NCBI GenBank assembly: GCA_947044405.1
Contig: CAMRHE010000068.1
Span: 62,001-126,000 of the forward strand
DNA length: 64,000 bases
Direction: 5' to 3'
Source: Leptodactylus fallax
Lineage: Eukaryota; Chordata; Amphibia; Anura; Leptodactylidae
Part shown: positions 13,263-26,460 of the stretch, in pieces
Numbering within the stretch: the stretch's first letter is position 1
How the letters are laid out: each line of letters starts with the position of its first letter
The notes under the pieces: model-generated
The model's database searches: none
The model's input: only the letters and a program-made list of their open reading frames with translations
Told to the model about the DNA's origin: nothing
Translations under genes and position numbers: made by a program

Positions 13263-13984
13263 GGCTAATAATGGGTGCATTCTCTGTATATTAGTGAGTT
13301 GCTATTTATACAGTACTTACCATATTTCATGTACTAAGGATCTCAATGGTAATTATAACTGTTAGACGCGGTGGCGATTACTCCTGATGTGCGGCCTGTA
13401 TGATACAATAGGACATATTGGCCTGCTCAGCAGCACGGCGTCGCTGGAAATGATCATCAAATAAAAGATGGCAGTAGTCAGATGTACAGCTCTGCAGTCT
13501 GGTGTACTGAGAGGAGCTGTAAGGGTTAATACACATGACCTTAGTTGACTGCAGAACAACAGCAGGTCAGTGGTTAATGGTCCATTGGGGTTGATGGGTG
13601 ATATTTTTGGATCAAAATAAGTAAAGATTCAGTGTGTAAGCACCAGACAGCACTGAGCCGATCCTGCCGCCGCTGCCTAGAACGAGCTGACAGCTCTTAA
13701 TGAAGTCAGAGACTTTGTCAGAATGGATAATGAAGATGGCAGCTCCGGCTAGCCGCGAATATTCACAATGCTTTACTTAGTCTTGAGAGGAGGATAACAA
13801 GACTGGTGTAAAAATAGGAAACTGGTAATTCTGGAGTATCTTTTCTTAGAACATTTCTGTTCCTCTGTTATTCCTCCCGGAAAAATTATGAATGAATTGA
13901 CAACTGGGTTTTACCATTCCTTTATCATAGGGGTGTGTCTGTACACTGTCTGGCACTGTCATCTCTGATTGAACGCTGTCAAAG

Positions 13985-14090
13985 TGTGCAGGGACACCCT
14001 CCAGAACACATGCATGCTCAGTCGAGCCCAGCATGAACATGAATGGGAGTGGAGAAAGGAATAGCTGTCTGCTGGCTGACAAGTATCAAG
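13985..14090 (+). repeat. Dispersed family C copy
   Basis: Core acacatgcatgctcagtcga, with a downstream gaatgggagtggagaaagg and aatagctgtctgctggctga tail like that of the other copies. Confidence 0.45.
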
Positions 14091-14164
14091 GGTATATGGG
14101 CAGAAGAACATTAGAATAACATGGCTGATTTCCTCCTGAAACAGTGTCACCCCTGTCTAATGGT

Positions 14165-14255
14165 TGTGTCGGGTATTGCAGGTCAGCTCCATTAATGTGA
14201 ATGGAACTGAGTTGCAATACCACACACAGCCTGTGGACAAATGTGGCGCTGTATA
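14165..14255 (+). repeat. Dispersed family B palindrome
   Basis: Arms ggtattgcaggtcagctcc and ggaactgagttgcaatacc, then cagcctgtggacaaatgtgg and cgctg. This is a typical single copy of the unit that is tandemly amplified at 58175-58835. Confidence 0.65.
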
Positions 14256-14369
14256 GCCCCTATTTTGAAATTAAAGAACATCTAACCTTTTGGATGACTT
14301 TTCAGGATAAGCTGCCATGTCTGTGTACATGAGGTGCACCACTATTTCTGTCCATGATATAAGTTGTAT

Positions 14370-15440
14370 TTTGCATTTTCCCCACTGCAGGCTCTATCTC
14401 TAATTCTCAGGTGGCTGATCACTAGCTGCCATGGTGTCTCCAATACACTGCACACAGAAAGTAGAGAAGAATCTGCTCCAGAACTCTTTCTCTCATTCAT
14501 AAGCAGTAGCAGGTTCACATAGGATATTATAGAGTAATGCTGAGCACTTTGGATGAGAGAAAACTTACTATTAGCTGCAGCAGCCTGTCTCTGTATCTTT
14601 CACTGGGCTTCTCCTTTCTCCATAGACTTCTATTGACAACTGTAATCTGATCCCTAATTCATAAGCTATAGCCTTATCATATTGGACATTATAGAGAAAT
14701 ACTTAACACTTGAGAGAAAACTTACTATTAGTAGTTATAGACATCTATAAGCAGCAGTGATCTGATCCCTCATTCATAAGCTATAGCAGAATCATATAGA
14801 ATATTATAGAGACATATTGAACACTTAGGGCAAGAGAAAACTTATTACTAGCTGCAGCAGCCTGTGTCTCTTATACTTTCAAAGGGCTTCTTTCTCTATA
14901 GACTTCTATAAGCAGCAGTGATCTGATCCCTCATTCATAAGCTATAGCAGGATCATATAGAATATTATAGAGAAATACTGAACACTTAGAGCGAGAGAAA
15001 ACTTACTATTAGCTGCAGCAGCCTATGTGTCTGATTCTTTCACGGGACTTCTCCTTTCTCCATAGACTTCTATGGGCACCTGTAATGTGAACCCTCAGTC
15101 ATAAGCTATAGCAGGATCATATAGGATATTATAGTGAAACACTGAGCACTTAGGGCAAGAGAAAACTTACTATTAGCTGCAGCAGTCTGTTTCTCTGATT
15201 ATTTTAATGGACTTCTCCTTTCTCCATAGACTTCTATGGGCCACTGTAATCTGATCCCTCATTTATAAGCTACAGCATGATCATATAGGAGATTATAAAC
15301 AAATACTCAACACTTAGGGCAAAATAAAATGTACTATTAGCTGCAGCAACCTGTCTCCTGTCCAACTGGGCTCCTCTTCGTTTCTCCTTACTCCATAGAC
15401 TTCTATGTACAGCTGTAATGTGATCCTTCAGTGAACTGAC
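14370..15440. repeat. Degenerate tandem repeat, about 162-bp unit, 6 or more copies
   Basis: The motif tagctgcagcagcctgt recurs at about 14573, 14852, 15011, 15174 and 15337; the last three intervals are 159-163 bp. Each unit also carries cattcataagctatagcagg and ccatagacttctatg. The longer first interval includes a shortened unit near 14700. Confidence 0.85.
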
Positions 15441-15715
15441 AGTCTGTTTTGGGAGACCAAGACTGATTCAGCATATATTTCAGAGTTAATGCAATGTTTA
15501 AGGAGAAAGGGAAAAGGAGCCTGATAAGAGGAGAAAGAAACACTTTTTTTCTAAGATATATTGCAAAGTTTCTTATATTCATTTGTACTATTGATTCATA
15601 AAGTTTGATGAAACATTGCTGCTTCTGTAGTTGCTCCAGAGAGTGTGGTACCTCTAACTATCTTGACTGATCTCCAGACTATGGAGGGGGGAGGAGGAAG
15701 AGAAAGTCAGAGATA

Positions 15716-17313
<1,598 letters not shown>

Positions 17314-17315
17314 TA

Positions 17316-18080
17316 CAGGTGAGAAGGCTGGATAGTAAATTCCTGATAATCCAGGTGTGTTGTGAAAGAGAACTGTCTCTCTATAGTGTAGACATCCCTC
17401 TGCTTTGAGGAGCTCTCCTCTTTCCTTCTCCATAGACATCTATTGTACAGATTTGATCAATGGCAGTCAAAAAACTTTAGAAACATGTACTTTTCTTTAA
17501 TAAAATATATTACAAAGTTTTCTTCACTTGCACTACAGATTTATGAAAAAATAAAGTAAAAGTTTAGTTACACTTTAAGGGAGGGGGGGTAGTATTGTAA
17601 AGGACGCCGCACACATTTCCCTGGCAGAGCTGTCCGCTATTAATTCAGCTCTTATTAGATTAAAAACTTCCTCAACATCTGCTATTCATTCATGCAAGGC
17701 CGAGACCCTGCGTATTAACTTCTCTGCCAGGGTCATTATGCTCCACTGGATACACTTGATAAAGGGAAGTCCTCACCCCAAAACGCGTTGTATTTGAGGA
17801 TATCAATAAAATTCTTCTCCTGAGACAACTTGGGTAAGCGAGGATCGTCTTTTCTCCTTCTGTTGGTTGAACTTCGAATCTGATTTGCAAAGTTTTAGTC
17901 TACGTTTCAAGACACTGAATAATAAATTTGCACGTTGCCATTCACACTACACCCGCATTATGGTGACGCCATACAGTAATTATGGCTTGTCTTAAAAGGG
18001 CCATAGCTGTTGTAAAAGTACAACTCTCAGCATGCTCTGACATGTATCGAAAAAGAATAGGCAAATATGTTGTTCTTGAT
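17316..18080. other. Intronic DNA, nothing definite
   Basis: 17590-17930 is unique-looking with no repeat signature. No exon or tandem array recognised. Confidence 0.3.
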
Positions 18081-18460
18081 GGGAAAAAAAAAATCGTGCT
18101 CTAGCACCACCTTTAGGAAGGTATATCCTTATAGATCAATGCCTGGTTTTCTAACAGAACTAGTGGCGTGATCTGGGAATAAAGACCAATCGTTATATTT
18201 CCTCCAAAAAGGCAGAGAGACCCATCCGCAGATAGCTGTTTCTCACAGATAACCCTAAGACAACTGTCTGTGGATAGGTCTCAGGGTGGATCTGTGGATG
18301 GATCTCTCTGCAAATCTGCAGATGGGTGTTCCTTCCTTTTGGAGGAGGTATTCTGGTTTGCCTTTAATCCTAGATCATGTCACCAGTTTTCTTGGCAACC
18401 AGGCATTGACCTCTAGGGAGTGACCTTACTAAAGGTGGCGCTAGAGGAAGTTTTATTGTC
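18081..18460. mobile_element. Long fold-back (inverted repeat) element
   Basis: The left half ctctagcaccacctttagg ... atcaatgcctggtt ... tgatctgggaataaag is mirrored by the right half, whose reverse complement reads ctctagcgccacctttag ... gtcaatgcctggtt ... tgatctaggattaaag. The arms span about 170 bp each, imperfectly paired, with no coding capacity. It resembles a long-TIR MITE. Confidence 0.75.
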
Positions 18461-18811
18461 ATCTGTGGCTGATACATCATTAGGAGGCATCCGTGGCTGA
18501 CCGTTCTATGGAGAGAATGGTGTCTGGCACTTATTGGGGCATCTGTCGACAGCCCTTTCCTAATAGGGTATGCATCGGTACATATGGGGTAGTGTTATAG
18601 GAGGAACCTGTAACTGTAACATTCTTATGGGGCATCTTTAGCTGCCACTTAGGGTGGCATCTGTGGTTGGATCACTTATACGGTGGACTCTGGTTGGCAA
18701 ATTATCATGGAAGCTGCTTCCTGTTGCTCTCTTATATGGGGTCATTGTGTAAATTCGGCTTCTCGCAGTGGGCACTTGGGTTGTTTCAGGGCCCCATACC
18801 ATGTGGTTGAT

Positions 18812-18966
18812 GCTAGGTTCACTCTAGTGTTGGTCTCTCCATTGTTCAGTTCCGCATAGGGACCCAAACAATGGTCCTACAAAAAAACTGAAGAAAGAAA
18901 AGTTTAGATGGAATCTGCGGCGAAGTCTCTCCTACGGAGACCCCAACGCAGATGTGAACCTAGCCT
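18812..18966. mobile_element. MITE with GCTAGGTTCAC ends
   Basis: Left gctaggttcactctagtg; right (reverse complement) caggctaggttcacatctg. Length is 155 bp. The same terminus begins the sequences at 6789 and 61315. Confidence 0.6.
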
Positions 18967-18969
18967 GAA

Positions 18970-19679
18970 CCTTGAGCTCACTGCCATACCCATGAAGGGC
19001 AGACCACACAGAGCTGGCGATGTCTCCGGCATCAAGGGGATAGGACAACCAGGGTCTGTGTTTACTTGTCTGTAGGTTTCGGTTCTGCTGCTGCTGATAG
19101 ATAGTTGAGATCAGAGTCCCTGTACCTTGCTCAGCCCCTGCCTGACATTGACTGCACATCTTTGTTTATATCTCCCCTGTCCTGCATGTAGGATATTAAT
19201 GGGCGCCCCTCGCTGGCCCCTATAGGGTCATACATCTCTGGGACATTAATGCATTCCTCGGGTGACATCTGTATGTTTGTTATGCAGAAAGGCGAGCAAG
19301 GAAAGCTTCATGGATCATCTAATACAAGGCTGAGTGAAAGAGACATATTCACACCCGGATCCTGGTATTTGGCCATGTTCTCCTATTAAACCTCTCCAAT
19401 GTTTTGGAAATTTTAAAGGGGTTTCCATGGGAATAGAATATTGTATGTGTCATCCAAGGGGTGGGAAATACTCTGTTAGGGAACTCCAGTTTAATAGAGG
19501 GGGGTCCTCCATATACGACCCATATACATTATCTAAACCTAAAGCTGCCCACCGATGTCATGGTGTAATGCCTTATTTCTCCTGCAGTTGTCCTGCATTA
19601 TATTTCGATGCATCTTTAACCTATCTACCCTGCCTCCTGCTTGTGATAGGTTTTTCCCTGTCAGCCACCAAAAGCAAGA
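18970..19679. other. Intronic DNA with weak family A trace
   Basis: 19555-19600 (atttctcctgcagttgtcct) is a decayed family A core in reverse orientation. Otherwise nothing recognised. Confidence 0.3.
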
Positions 19680-20065
19680 GGCAGGGGGATTAGTGTGAAG
19701 CTGCATCTCCTATAAATACACTTGGGTTTCTGCACTCAGCACTCACAGATAGTATAGATAGACAGTGTGAGTCAGGGGATAGTAGTATGAAGCTGCATTT
19801 TATAGGATACACTGGAGATTATGCAAACAGCACACACATATAGTATGAACAGGCAATGTAAGTCAGGGAAGAGCAACATGAAGCAGCATCTCATAGGATA
19901 CACTGAAGATTTTGCACACAGCACAAAAAGATAGTATAGACAAGCAATGTAAAGGTGGGGGAACAATGTGAAGCTTCCTCTCTGAGGATACACTAGAGAT
20001 TCTGCACACAGTACACACAGATAATATAAACAGGCAGTGTAATTCAGGGGAGAGCAATGTGAATC
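19680..20065. repeat. Degenerate tandem repeat, about 91-bp unit, 4 copies
   Basis: tgaagctgcatct-type motifs at about 19695, 19787, 19877 and 19968 (spacing 92, 90, 91), each followed by aggatacactggagatt and a cacacagatagtata stretch. Confidence 0.85.
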
Positions 20066-21488
20066 CCAAAAATCCCAAAATGCTGGTGAGTTCTACTTTA
20101 TGAAAAAGGGTCTACTGTTTTTCAAGAACCAGCGCCACTCTTCTTCATTGGAAGTGTCTGGTATTGCAGCGCCATTCACTTTCACTAGAAATAATCCTGA
20201 CTATAAACTGGTTGTAAAGTGTTCTGCCGCCGGTGCCTGTCATTTGTGGAGGACTGTTCAGACTAGAACAGAATCATATCATGTGGGGGCAAAGAAGTGT
20301 GCCGTAACAGACTAATTATGAAAGAGGTCACTACAGCAGCACAGAGTATTTCAGGATATGAGTATATCAGGCTGTGTCTTGTTCATAATATAAGCGAATA
20401 AACATGAACATTATCAAGATGTGAGGAGGCACGTAGAGACAACATGGAGGTCACAGAATGATATGGAAGAAGTTACCACAGCAGCACAAAGTATTTCAGT
20501 TACTAAGTTTTTTTATTGGTGCAATGTGCGAAACGACAGTTTGGTGATATGAAGGACTGGTGGTGAAGGGAGTAGGGTACCGCAGTAGTGCAGAGTACTT
20601 AAAATCTTCTACATTGAACCTTAGAGCTGTGTTAGGACAAGGCTGTATGTGACAAGAGTCGCGTCATGAGGGGAGGGGGGATGGAAGAGAGCTGAACGCT
20701 ACAGATTTACTCATAGAAAGCGTGAAATTATAAAGTTTCACCAGCTTATACATGTCCTTGCGGGATCTAGTGTTCTTCCAGCCCATGATCGCCCATGTCC
20801 TTGCAATCTTTGATTGTGTAAGTCAGGGTTAAGAGAGGGGAAGATTACTCCAGCTAAGTATACCCCACATAGTACATAACAGCCCGGCCGGCAAATGTGG
20901 CTGCATATTGTTGGTTAAAGGGATTGCTCCATCCCAATGTCTCCGAGCAGATGGCGCGTATTCTGTGCCATACTGAACGCAGCAGAGGGAAGCAGCTTGG
21001 AGAGAGAGGATAAAAGGCGTGCGATAAGGCGTCAGACCCAAATAAAGCGCCTCATGAGATTCCTTAACACTGGGCTTCACTCTCATAATCCTTTCAGCAC
21101 AGGCCTGAGAAGTAGCGTGCTCAGGAGGAAGAGGAACAAGTGCAAAGACAGATTACCACCCGCCATCCCGCGCCGACCGTGTCACACCGATCCATAGCAA
21201 AGGGATGTCATCTAGTAATGTAGAAGCTGCTGTAGGGCCCAGGGGGCCCGCTAACACCATGGGGGGAAAGTATAGTGGTTACTTTTTGTTTTCTAGCACT
21301 ATAAGGGCCAGTCTGAAAGATATAGGGCCTGTGCTGCTGCCCCTCCTTACAGGTATAACTTTAATCCAATGCAAAATCTGTAAGAGGGACCTTTCTCCCC
21401 CACGTGCCATGTATAATACCGGTGTCTGGCTTATACTGCCTGCTCTAATGTATTAATGAGCAGGGTATGGCAGTGTAAATGATAGGGC
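20066..21488. other. Intronic DNA with weak repeats
   Basis: The motif accacagcagcacaaagtat appears in three diverged forms at about 20330, 20470 and 20575, suggesting a decayed tandem unit of about 105-140 bp. 20690-21190 is unique-looking. No gene seen. Confidence 0.35.
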
Positions 21489-21839
21489 TATATGGCGCTG
21501 TTATATAGGTACTGTATGGCATTGTTCTATGGGTATTGTATGGCACTGTTTTATGGATACTGTATGGCACTGTTATATAGGTAATGATTGGCACTGTATG
21601 ACACTTCAATGGGCACTGAATGGCACTGTTATATAGGTACTGTATGGTATTGTTATATAGGCACTGTAAGGCACTGTTCTATGGGTATTGTATGGCACTG
21701 TTATATAGATAATGAATGGTACTCTTATATAAGTACCATAAGGTTCTGTTATAAAAGTACTGTATGGCACTGTTCTATGACTACTGTATGGTACTGGAAT
21801 ATGGATACTGTATGGCAGCACTGTTTTATAGGTACTGTA
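21489..21839. repeat. 24-bp degenerate minisatellite, first segment
   Basis: Units like tataggtactgtatggcact then gtta, about 24 bp, with many substitutions. It is one array with 23407-24646 and 26276-26460, split by two Tc1 elements. Confidence 0.9.
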
Positions 21840-23406
21840 CAGTCATGGCCAAAAGTTTTGAGAATGATACAAATATTAATTTTTACAAAGTCTACTGCTT
21901 CAGTTTTTCTAATGGCAATTTGCATATACTCCAGAATGTTATAAAGAGTGATCAGCTTAACAGCAATTACTTGCAAAGTCAATATTTGCCTAGAAAATGA
22001 ACTTTATCCCCCAAAACACATTTCAACATCATTGCAGCCCTGCCTTAAAAGGACCACCTAACATCGTTTCAGTGATTGCTCCATTAACACAGGTGTGGGT
22101 GTTGATGAGGACAGGGCTGGAGCTCAATCTGTCATGATTAAGTAAGAATGACACCACTGGACACGTTAAAAGGAGGCTGGTGCTTGCCATCATTGTTTCT
22201 CTTCTGTTAACCATGGTTATCTCTAAAGAAACACGTGCAGTCATCATTGCACTGCACAAAAATGGCCTAACTGGGAAGAGTATTGCAGCTAGAAAGATTG
22301 CACCTCAGTCAACAATCTATCGCATCATCAAGAACTTCAAGGAGAGAGGTTCCATTGGTGCCAAAAAGGCTCCAGGGCGCCCAAGAAAGACCAGCAAGCG
22401 GCAGGACCGTCTCTTAAAAGTGTTTCAGCTGCGGGATCGGGCTACCAGCAGTGCGGAGCTTGCTGAGGAATGGCAGCAGGCAGGTGTGAGCGCATCTGCA
22501 CGCACTGTGAGGCGGAGACTCTTGGAGCAAGGCCTGGTCTCAAGGAGGGCAGCAAAGAAGCCACTTCTCTCCAGAAAAAACATCAGGGACAGACTGATAT
22601 TCTGCAAAAGGTACAGGGAGTGGACTGCTGAGGACTGGGGTAAAGTCATTTTCTCTGATAAATCCCCTTTTCGATTGTTTGGAACATCTGGAAAACAGCT
22701 TATTCGGAGAAGAAGAGGTGAGCGCTACCACCAGTCTTGTCTCATGCCAACTGTAAAGCATCCTGAAACCATTCATGTGTGGGGTTGCTTCTCAGCCAAG
22801 GGAATCGGCTCTCTCACAGTCTTGCCTAAAAACACAGCCATGAATAAAGAATGGTACCAGAATGTCCTCCAAGAGCAACTTCTCCCAACCGTCCAAGAGC
22901 AGTTTGGCGCTCAACAATGCCTTTTCCAGCATGATGGAGCACCTTGCCATAAAGCAAAGGTGATAACTAAATGGCTCAGGGAACAAAACATAGAGATTTT
23001 GGGTCCATGGCCTGGAAACTCCCCAGATCTTAATCCCATTGAGAACTTGTGGTCAATCATCAAGAGACGGGTGGACAAACAAAAACCAACAAATTCAGAC
23101 AAAATGAAAGCATTGATTCTGCAAGAATGGACTGCTATCAGTCAGGATTTGGTGCAGAAGTTGATTGAGAGCATGCCAGGGAGAATTGCAGAGGTCCTGA
23201 AGAAGAAGGGTCAACACTGCAAATATTGACTTGCTGCATTAACTCATTCTAACTGTCAATATAAGCTTCTGTTACTCATAATATGAATGCAATTCTATTT
23301 CTGTATGTGATAAAAACATCTGACAAACACACATAAAAACCAGAGGGCAGCAGATCATGTGAAAATAGAATATTTGTGTCATTCTCAAAACTTTTGGCCA
23401 TGACTG
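21840..23406 (+). mobile_element. Tc1/mariner transposon 2, DD35E, intact
   Basis: Ends cagtcatggccaaaagtttt are near-perfect inverted repeats over about 37 bp (gagaatgayacaaatatt continues on both sides). It is flanked by TA at 21838-21839 and 23407-23408. It is 1567 bp with one uninterrupted transposase ORF, inserted in the 24-bp minisatellite. Unlike the other two Tc1 elements it lacks obvious internal direct repeats. Confidence 0.97.
22213..23229 (+). CDS. Tc1/mariner transposase, DD35E, complete ORF
   Basis: This enzyme would cut and paste the element at TA targets. I chose ATG 22213 (accATGG context, MVISKETRAVIIALHKNGLT) over an in-frame ATG at 22180; it gives 338 residues, the normal family length. 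Residues 1-110 hold two helix-turn-helix units joined by GRPRK (55-59). The catalytic triad is D149 (FSDKSPFRLFG), D241 (FQHDGAPCHKA) and E277 (SPDLNPIENLW). D241 and E277 are separated by 35 residues, not the usual 34. The residue after D149 is Lys where many relatives have Glu, possibly a G-to-A change. The 35 spacing fits the recently described DD35E 'Traveler' group, an inference without alignment. Confidence 0.95.
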   Translation: MVISKETRAVIIALHKNGLTGKSIAARKIAPQSTIYRIIKNFKERGSIGAKKAPGRPRKTSKRQDRLLKVFQLRDRATSSAELAEEWQQAGVSASARTVRRRLLEQGLVSRRAAKKPLLSRKNIRDRLIFCKRYREWTAEDWGKVIFSDKSPFRLFGTSGKQLIRRRRGERYHQSCLMPTVKHPETIHVWGCFSAKGIGSLTVLPKNTAMNKEWYQNVLQEQLLPTVQEQFGAQQCLFQHDGAPCHKAKVITKWLREQNIEILGPWPGNSPDLNPIENLWSIIKRRVDKQKPTNSDKMKALILQEWTAISQDLVQKLIESMPGRIAEVLKKKGQHCKY

Positions 23407-24646
23407 TAGAGTACTGTTAAAGATAATGTATGGCTTATACAGGTACTGTAGGGTTCTGTTATATAGGTACTGTATAGCACTGTTATATGTGTAGTGTATG
23501 GCACTATTATTTATGGAGCTATGTGGCACTTTGACACTTTATAGTGCTGTTATATAGGTACTATATGGAACTGTTAAATAGGTATTGTTTGGCACTGTTA
23601 CATAAGTAATGTATGGCACTGTTATATAGCCACTGTTATATTGGTACTGTATGGCATTGCTAAATAGGTACTGTATGGCACAGTTATATAAGTACTCTGT
23701 GACACTGTTATATGAGTACTGTATGGCGCTGTTATCTAGGTACTGTATGGTATTGTACTATAGGTATTTATTGCGCTGTTATATAGTTACTGTATAGCAC
23801 TATTATTTATGGAATTGTGTGTTACTTGGATACTGTATGGCGCTATTATTAATGGAGCCACGTGGCACTTAGGCACTTTATTGGGCTGATATATAGGGAC
23901 TATATGGAACTGTTATATAGGTACATATGGTGCTATTGCATAAGTACTGTATGGCACTGTTATAAAGATGGCACCAGCATTTATGGAACTTTGTGGCTCA
24001 AGTGTATTGTATGGTGCTGTTATATAGGTACTGTAGGGCATCATTCTATGAGACCTGTAGAGCATTGCTATATAGGTCCTATATGGTGTTGTACTGTATG
24101 ATGCTGTTATATAGGTACTATATGGCACTGTTCTATGGGCACTGTATGGCATTGCTATATAGGTACTATATGGCACAGTTATATACCGTAAGTAATGTAT
24201 GGCACTTTTATATTGGTGCTGATTGACCCTGGTAAAAAGGTACTGTATGGAACTATCACATATGTACTATATGGCACTGTTATATAAGCAATGTATGGCA
24301 CTGTTGTAAAGGCACTATATGGCACTTTTATACAGGTAGTGTATGGTACCGCTCTATGGGTACTGAATGGATCTGTTATATAGGTACTATATGGTTCTGT
24401 TCTATGGGTGCTGTATGGCAGTTTTATATAAATACTGTATGGTGCTGTTATATGTGCACTGTATGTCATTGCTATTTAGATACTGTGTGGTGCTGTTATA
24501 TGGGTAGAATATGATACTGCTCTATAGGTACTACATAGTACTGTTATATATGTACTGTATGGCATTGTTATATGAGTACTGTATGTTGCTATTATATAGG
24601 TACTGCATAGCACTGTTTTATAGGTGCTGTTTGGTAATTATATATA
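23407..24646. repeat. 24-bp degenerate minisatellite, middle segment
   Basis: About 50 units of the ggtactgtatggcactgtta type. Many variants (tctatggg, tatgagta, taaatagg). It is bounded by Tc1 elements on both sides. Confidence 0.92.
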
Positions 24647-26275
24647 CAGTGCCTTGCGAAAGTATTCGGCCCCCTTGAACTTTTCAACCTTTTGCCACAT
24701 TTCAGGCTTCAAACATAAGGATATAAAATTTTAATTTTTTGGTGAAGAATCAACATCAAGTGGGACACAGTTGTGAAGTGGAATGAAATTTATTGGTTAT
24801 TTTAAACTTTTGTAAAAAATAAAAAACTGAAAAGTGGGGCGTGCAATATTATTCGGCCCCTTTACTTTCAGAGCTGCAAACTCACTCCAGAAGTTCAGTG
24901 AGGATCTCTGAATGATCCAATGTTGTCCTAAATGACTGATGATGATAAATATAATCCACCTGTGTGTAATCCAGTCTCTGTATAAATGCACCTGCTCTGT
25001 GATAGTCTCAGGGTTCTGTTCAAAGTGCAGAGAGCATCATGAAGACCAAGGAACACGCCAGGCAGGTCCGTGATACTGTTGCGGAGAAGTTTAAAGCTGG
25101 ATTTGGATACAAAAAGATTTCCCAAGCTTTAAACATCCCAAAGAGCACTGTGCAAGCGATCATATTGAAATGGAAGGAGTATCAGACCACTGCAAATCTA
25201 CCAAGACCCGGCCGTCCCTCTAAACTTTCATCTCAAACAAGGAGAAGACTGATCAGAGATGCAGCCAAGAGGCCCATGATCACTCTGGATGAACTGCAGA
25301 GATCTACAGCTGAGGTGGGAGAGTCTGTCCATAGGACAACAATCAGTCGTACACTGCACAAATCTGGTCTTTATGGAAGAGTGGCAAGAAGAAAGCCATT
25401 TCTCAAAGATATCCATAAAAAGTCTTGTTTAAAGTTTGCCACAAGCCACCTGGGAGACACCAAACATGTGGAAGAAGGTGCTCTGGTCAGATGAAACCAA
25501 AATCCAACTTTTTGGCCACAATGCAAAATGATATGTTTGGCGTAAAAGCAACACAGCTCATCCCCCTGAACACACCATCCCCACTGTCACACATGGTGGT
25601 GGCAGCATCATGGTTTGGGCCTGCTTTTCTTCAGCAGGGACAGGGAAGATGGTTAAAATTGATGGGAAGATGGATGGAGCCAAATCCAGGACCATTCTGG
25701 AAGAAAACCTGTTGGAGTCTGCAAAAGACCTGAGACTGGGACGGAGATTTATCTTCCAACAAGACAATGATCCCAAACATAAAGCAAAATCTACAATGGA
25801 ATGGTTCACAAATAAACGTATCCAGGTGTTAGAATGGCCAAGTCAAAGTCCAGACCTGAATCCAATCGAGAATCTGTGGAAAGAGCTGAAAACTGCTGTT
25901 CACAAACGCTCTCCATCCAACCTCACTGAGCTCCAGCTGTTTTCCAAGGAAGAATGGGCAAGAATTTCAGTCTCTCCATGTGCAAAACTGATAGAGACAA
26001 ACCCCAAGCGACTTGTAGCTGTAATTGCAGCAAAAGGTGGCGCTACAAAGTATTAACTTAAGGGGGCCGAATAATTTGGCACGCCCCACTGTTCAGTTTT
26101 TTATTTTTTACAAAAGTTTAAAATATCCAATAAATTTCGTTCCACTTCACGATTGTGTCCCACTTGTTGTTGATTCTTCACAAAAAATTAAAATTTTATA
26201 TCCTTATGTTTGAAGCCTGAAATGTGGCAAAAGGTTGAAAAGTTCAAGGGGGCCGAATACTTTCACAAGGCACTG
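24647..26275 (+). mobile_element. Tc1-like transposon 3, IR/DR type, DD34E, inactive
   Basis: Left cagtgccttgcgaaagtatt, right its inverse (with one or two changes), TA at 24645-24646 and 26276-26277; 1629 bp. Internal repeats attattcggcccctttac near 24850 and rc at about 26060 give the IR/DR layout. Inserted in the same minisatellite as transposon 2. Confidence 0.96.
25039..26056 (+). pseudogene. Tc1-like transposase (one frameshift, one nonsense codon)
   Basis: Starts MKTKEHARQVRDTVAEKF with helix-turn-helix and GRPSK. The frame is lost near 25458-25462, where about two C appear missing before NMWKKVLWSDET. The second frame carries the first catalytic Asp, then a TGA at 25529-25531 where Arg (CGA) is usual, a typical CpG-decay change. 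Beyond it the frame is open through FQQDNDPKHKAK and SPDLNPIENLW (DD34E) to GGATKY. Only two lesions suggests it is fairly young. Confidence 0.93.
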
Positions 26276-26460
26276 TAGGTTCCGTTTTGAAGCTGTTATA
26301 TAGTTACTGTATGGCAAAGTTTTATGAGTACTGAGTGGTGCTGATATCTGGGTACTGTATGGCACTGTTATATAGATATTGCAAGTCACTGTATGGTGGT
26401 GATAATTTAGCACTGTAGGGCCTTATCTGCGCACTGTATGATGGTGATAAATAGACACTG
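26276..26460. repeat. 24-bp degenerate minisatellite, last segment
   Basis: Continues ggtactgtatggcactgtta units beyond transposon 3, then drifts into gcactgtatggtcttatct variants up to about 26530. Confidence 0.8.

Larger units (their letters stand above)
13263..14369. other. Intronic DNA; possible conserved block 13620-13800
   Basis: 13620-13800 is GC-balanced, unique-looking and free of repeat signatures, reading like a candidate conserved non-coding element. Family C (13985-14090) and family B (14165-14255) copies follow. No gene seen. Confidence 0.3.

Noticed and set aside
12120..13280. Series of overlapping minus-strand ORFs of 75-86 codons (MYIHYITYPVLILSYILYY type)
   Set aside because: They are the 97-bp satellite read in cycling frames (97 is not a multiple of 3), not genes. 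The same holds for 49603-50191.
22180..22212. Upstream start for the DD35E transposase
   Set aside because: The extra 11 hydrophobic residues do not fit the family; ATG 22213 has the better context and the usual start.
21606..24469. Tyr/Thr-rich repetitive ORFs (YSTYITVPYST and WHCYIGTVWYC types)
   Set aside because: Translations of the 24-bp minisatellite; 24 is a multiple of 3, so frames stay open without being genes.
24647..26275. Functional autonomous transposon
   Set aside because: Frameshift near 25460 and TGA at 25529 inactivate the transposase.
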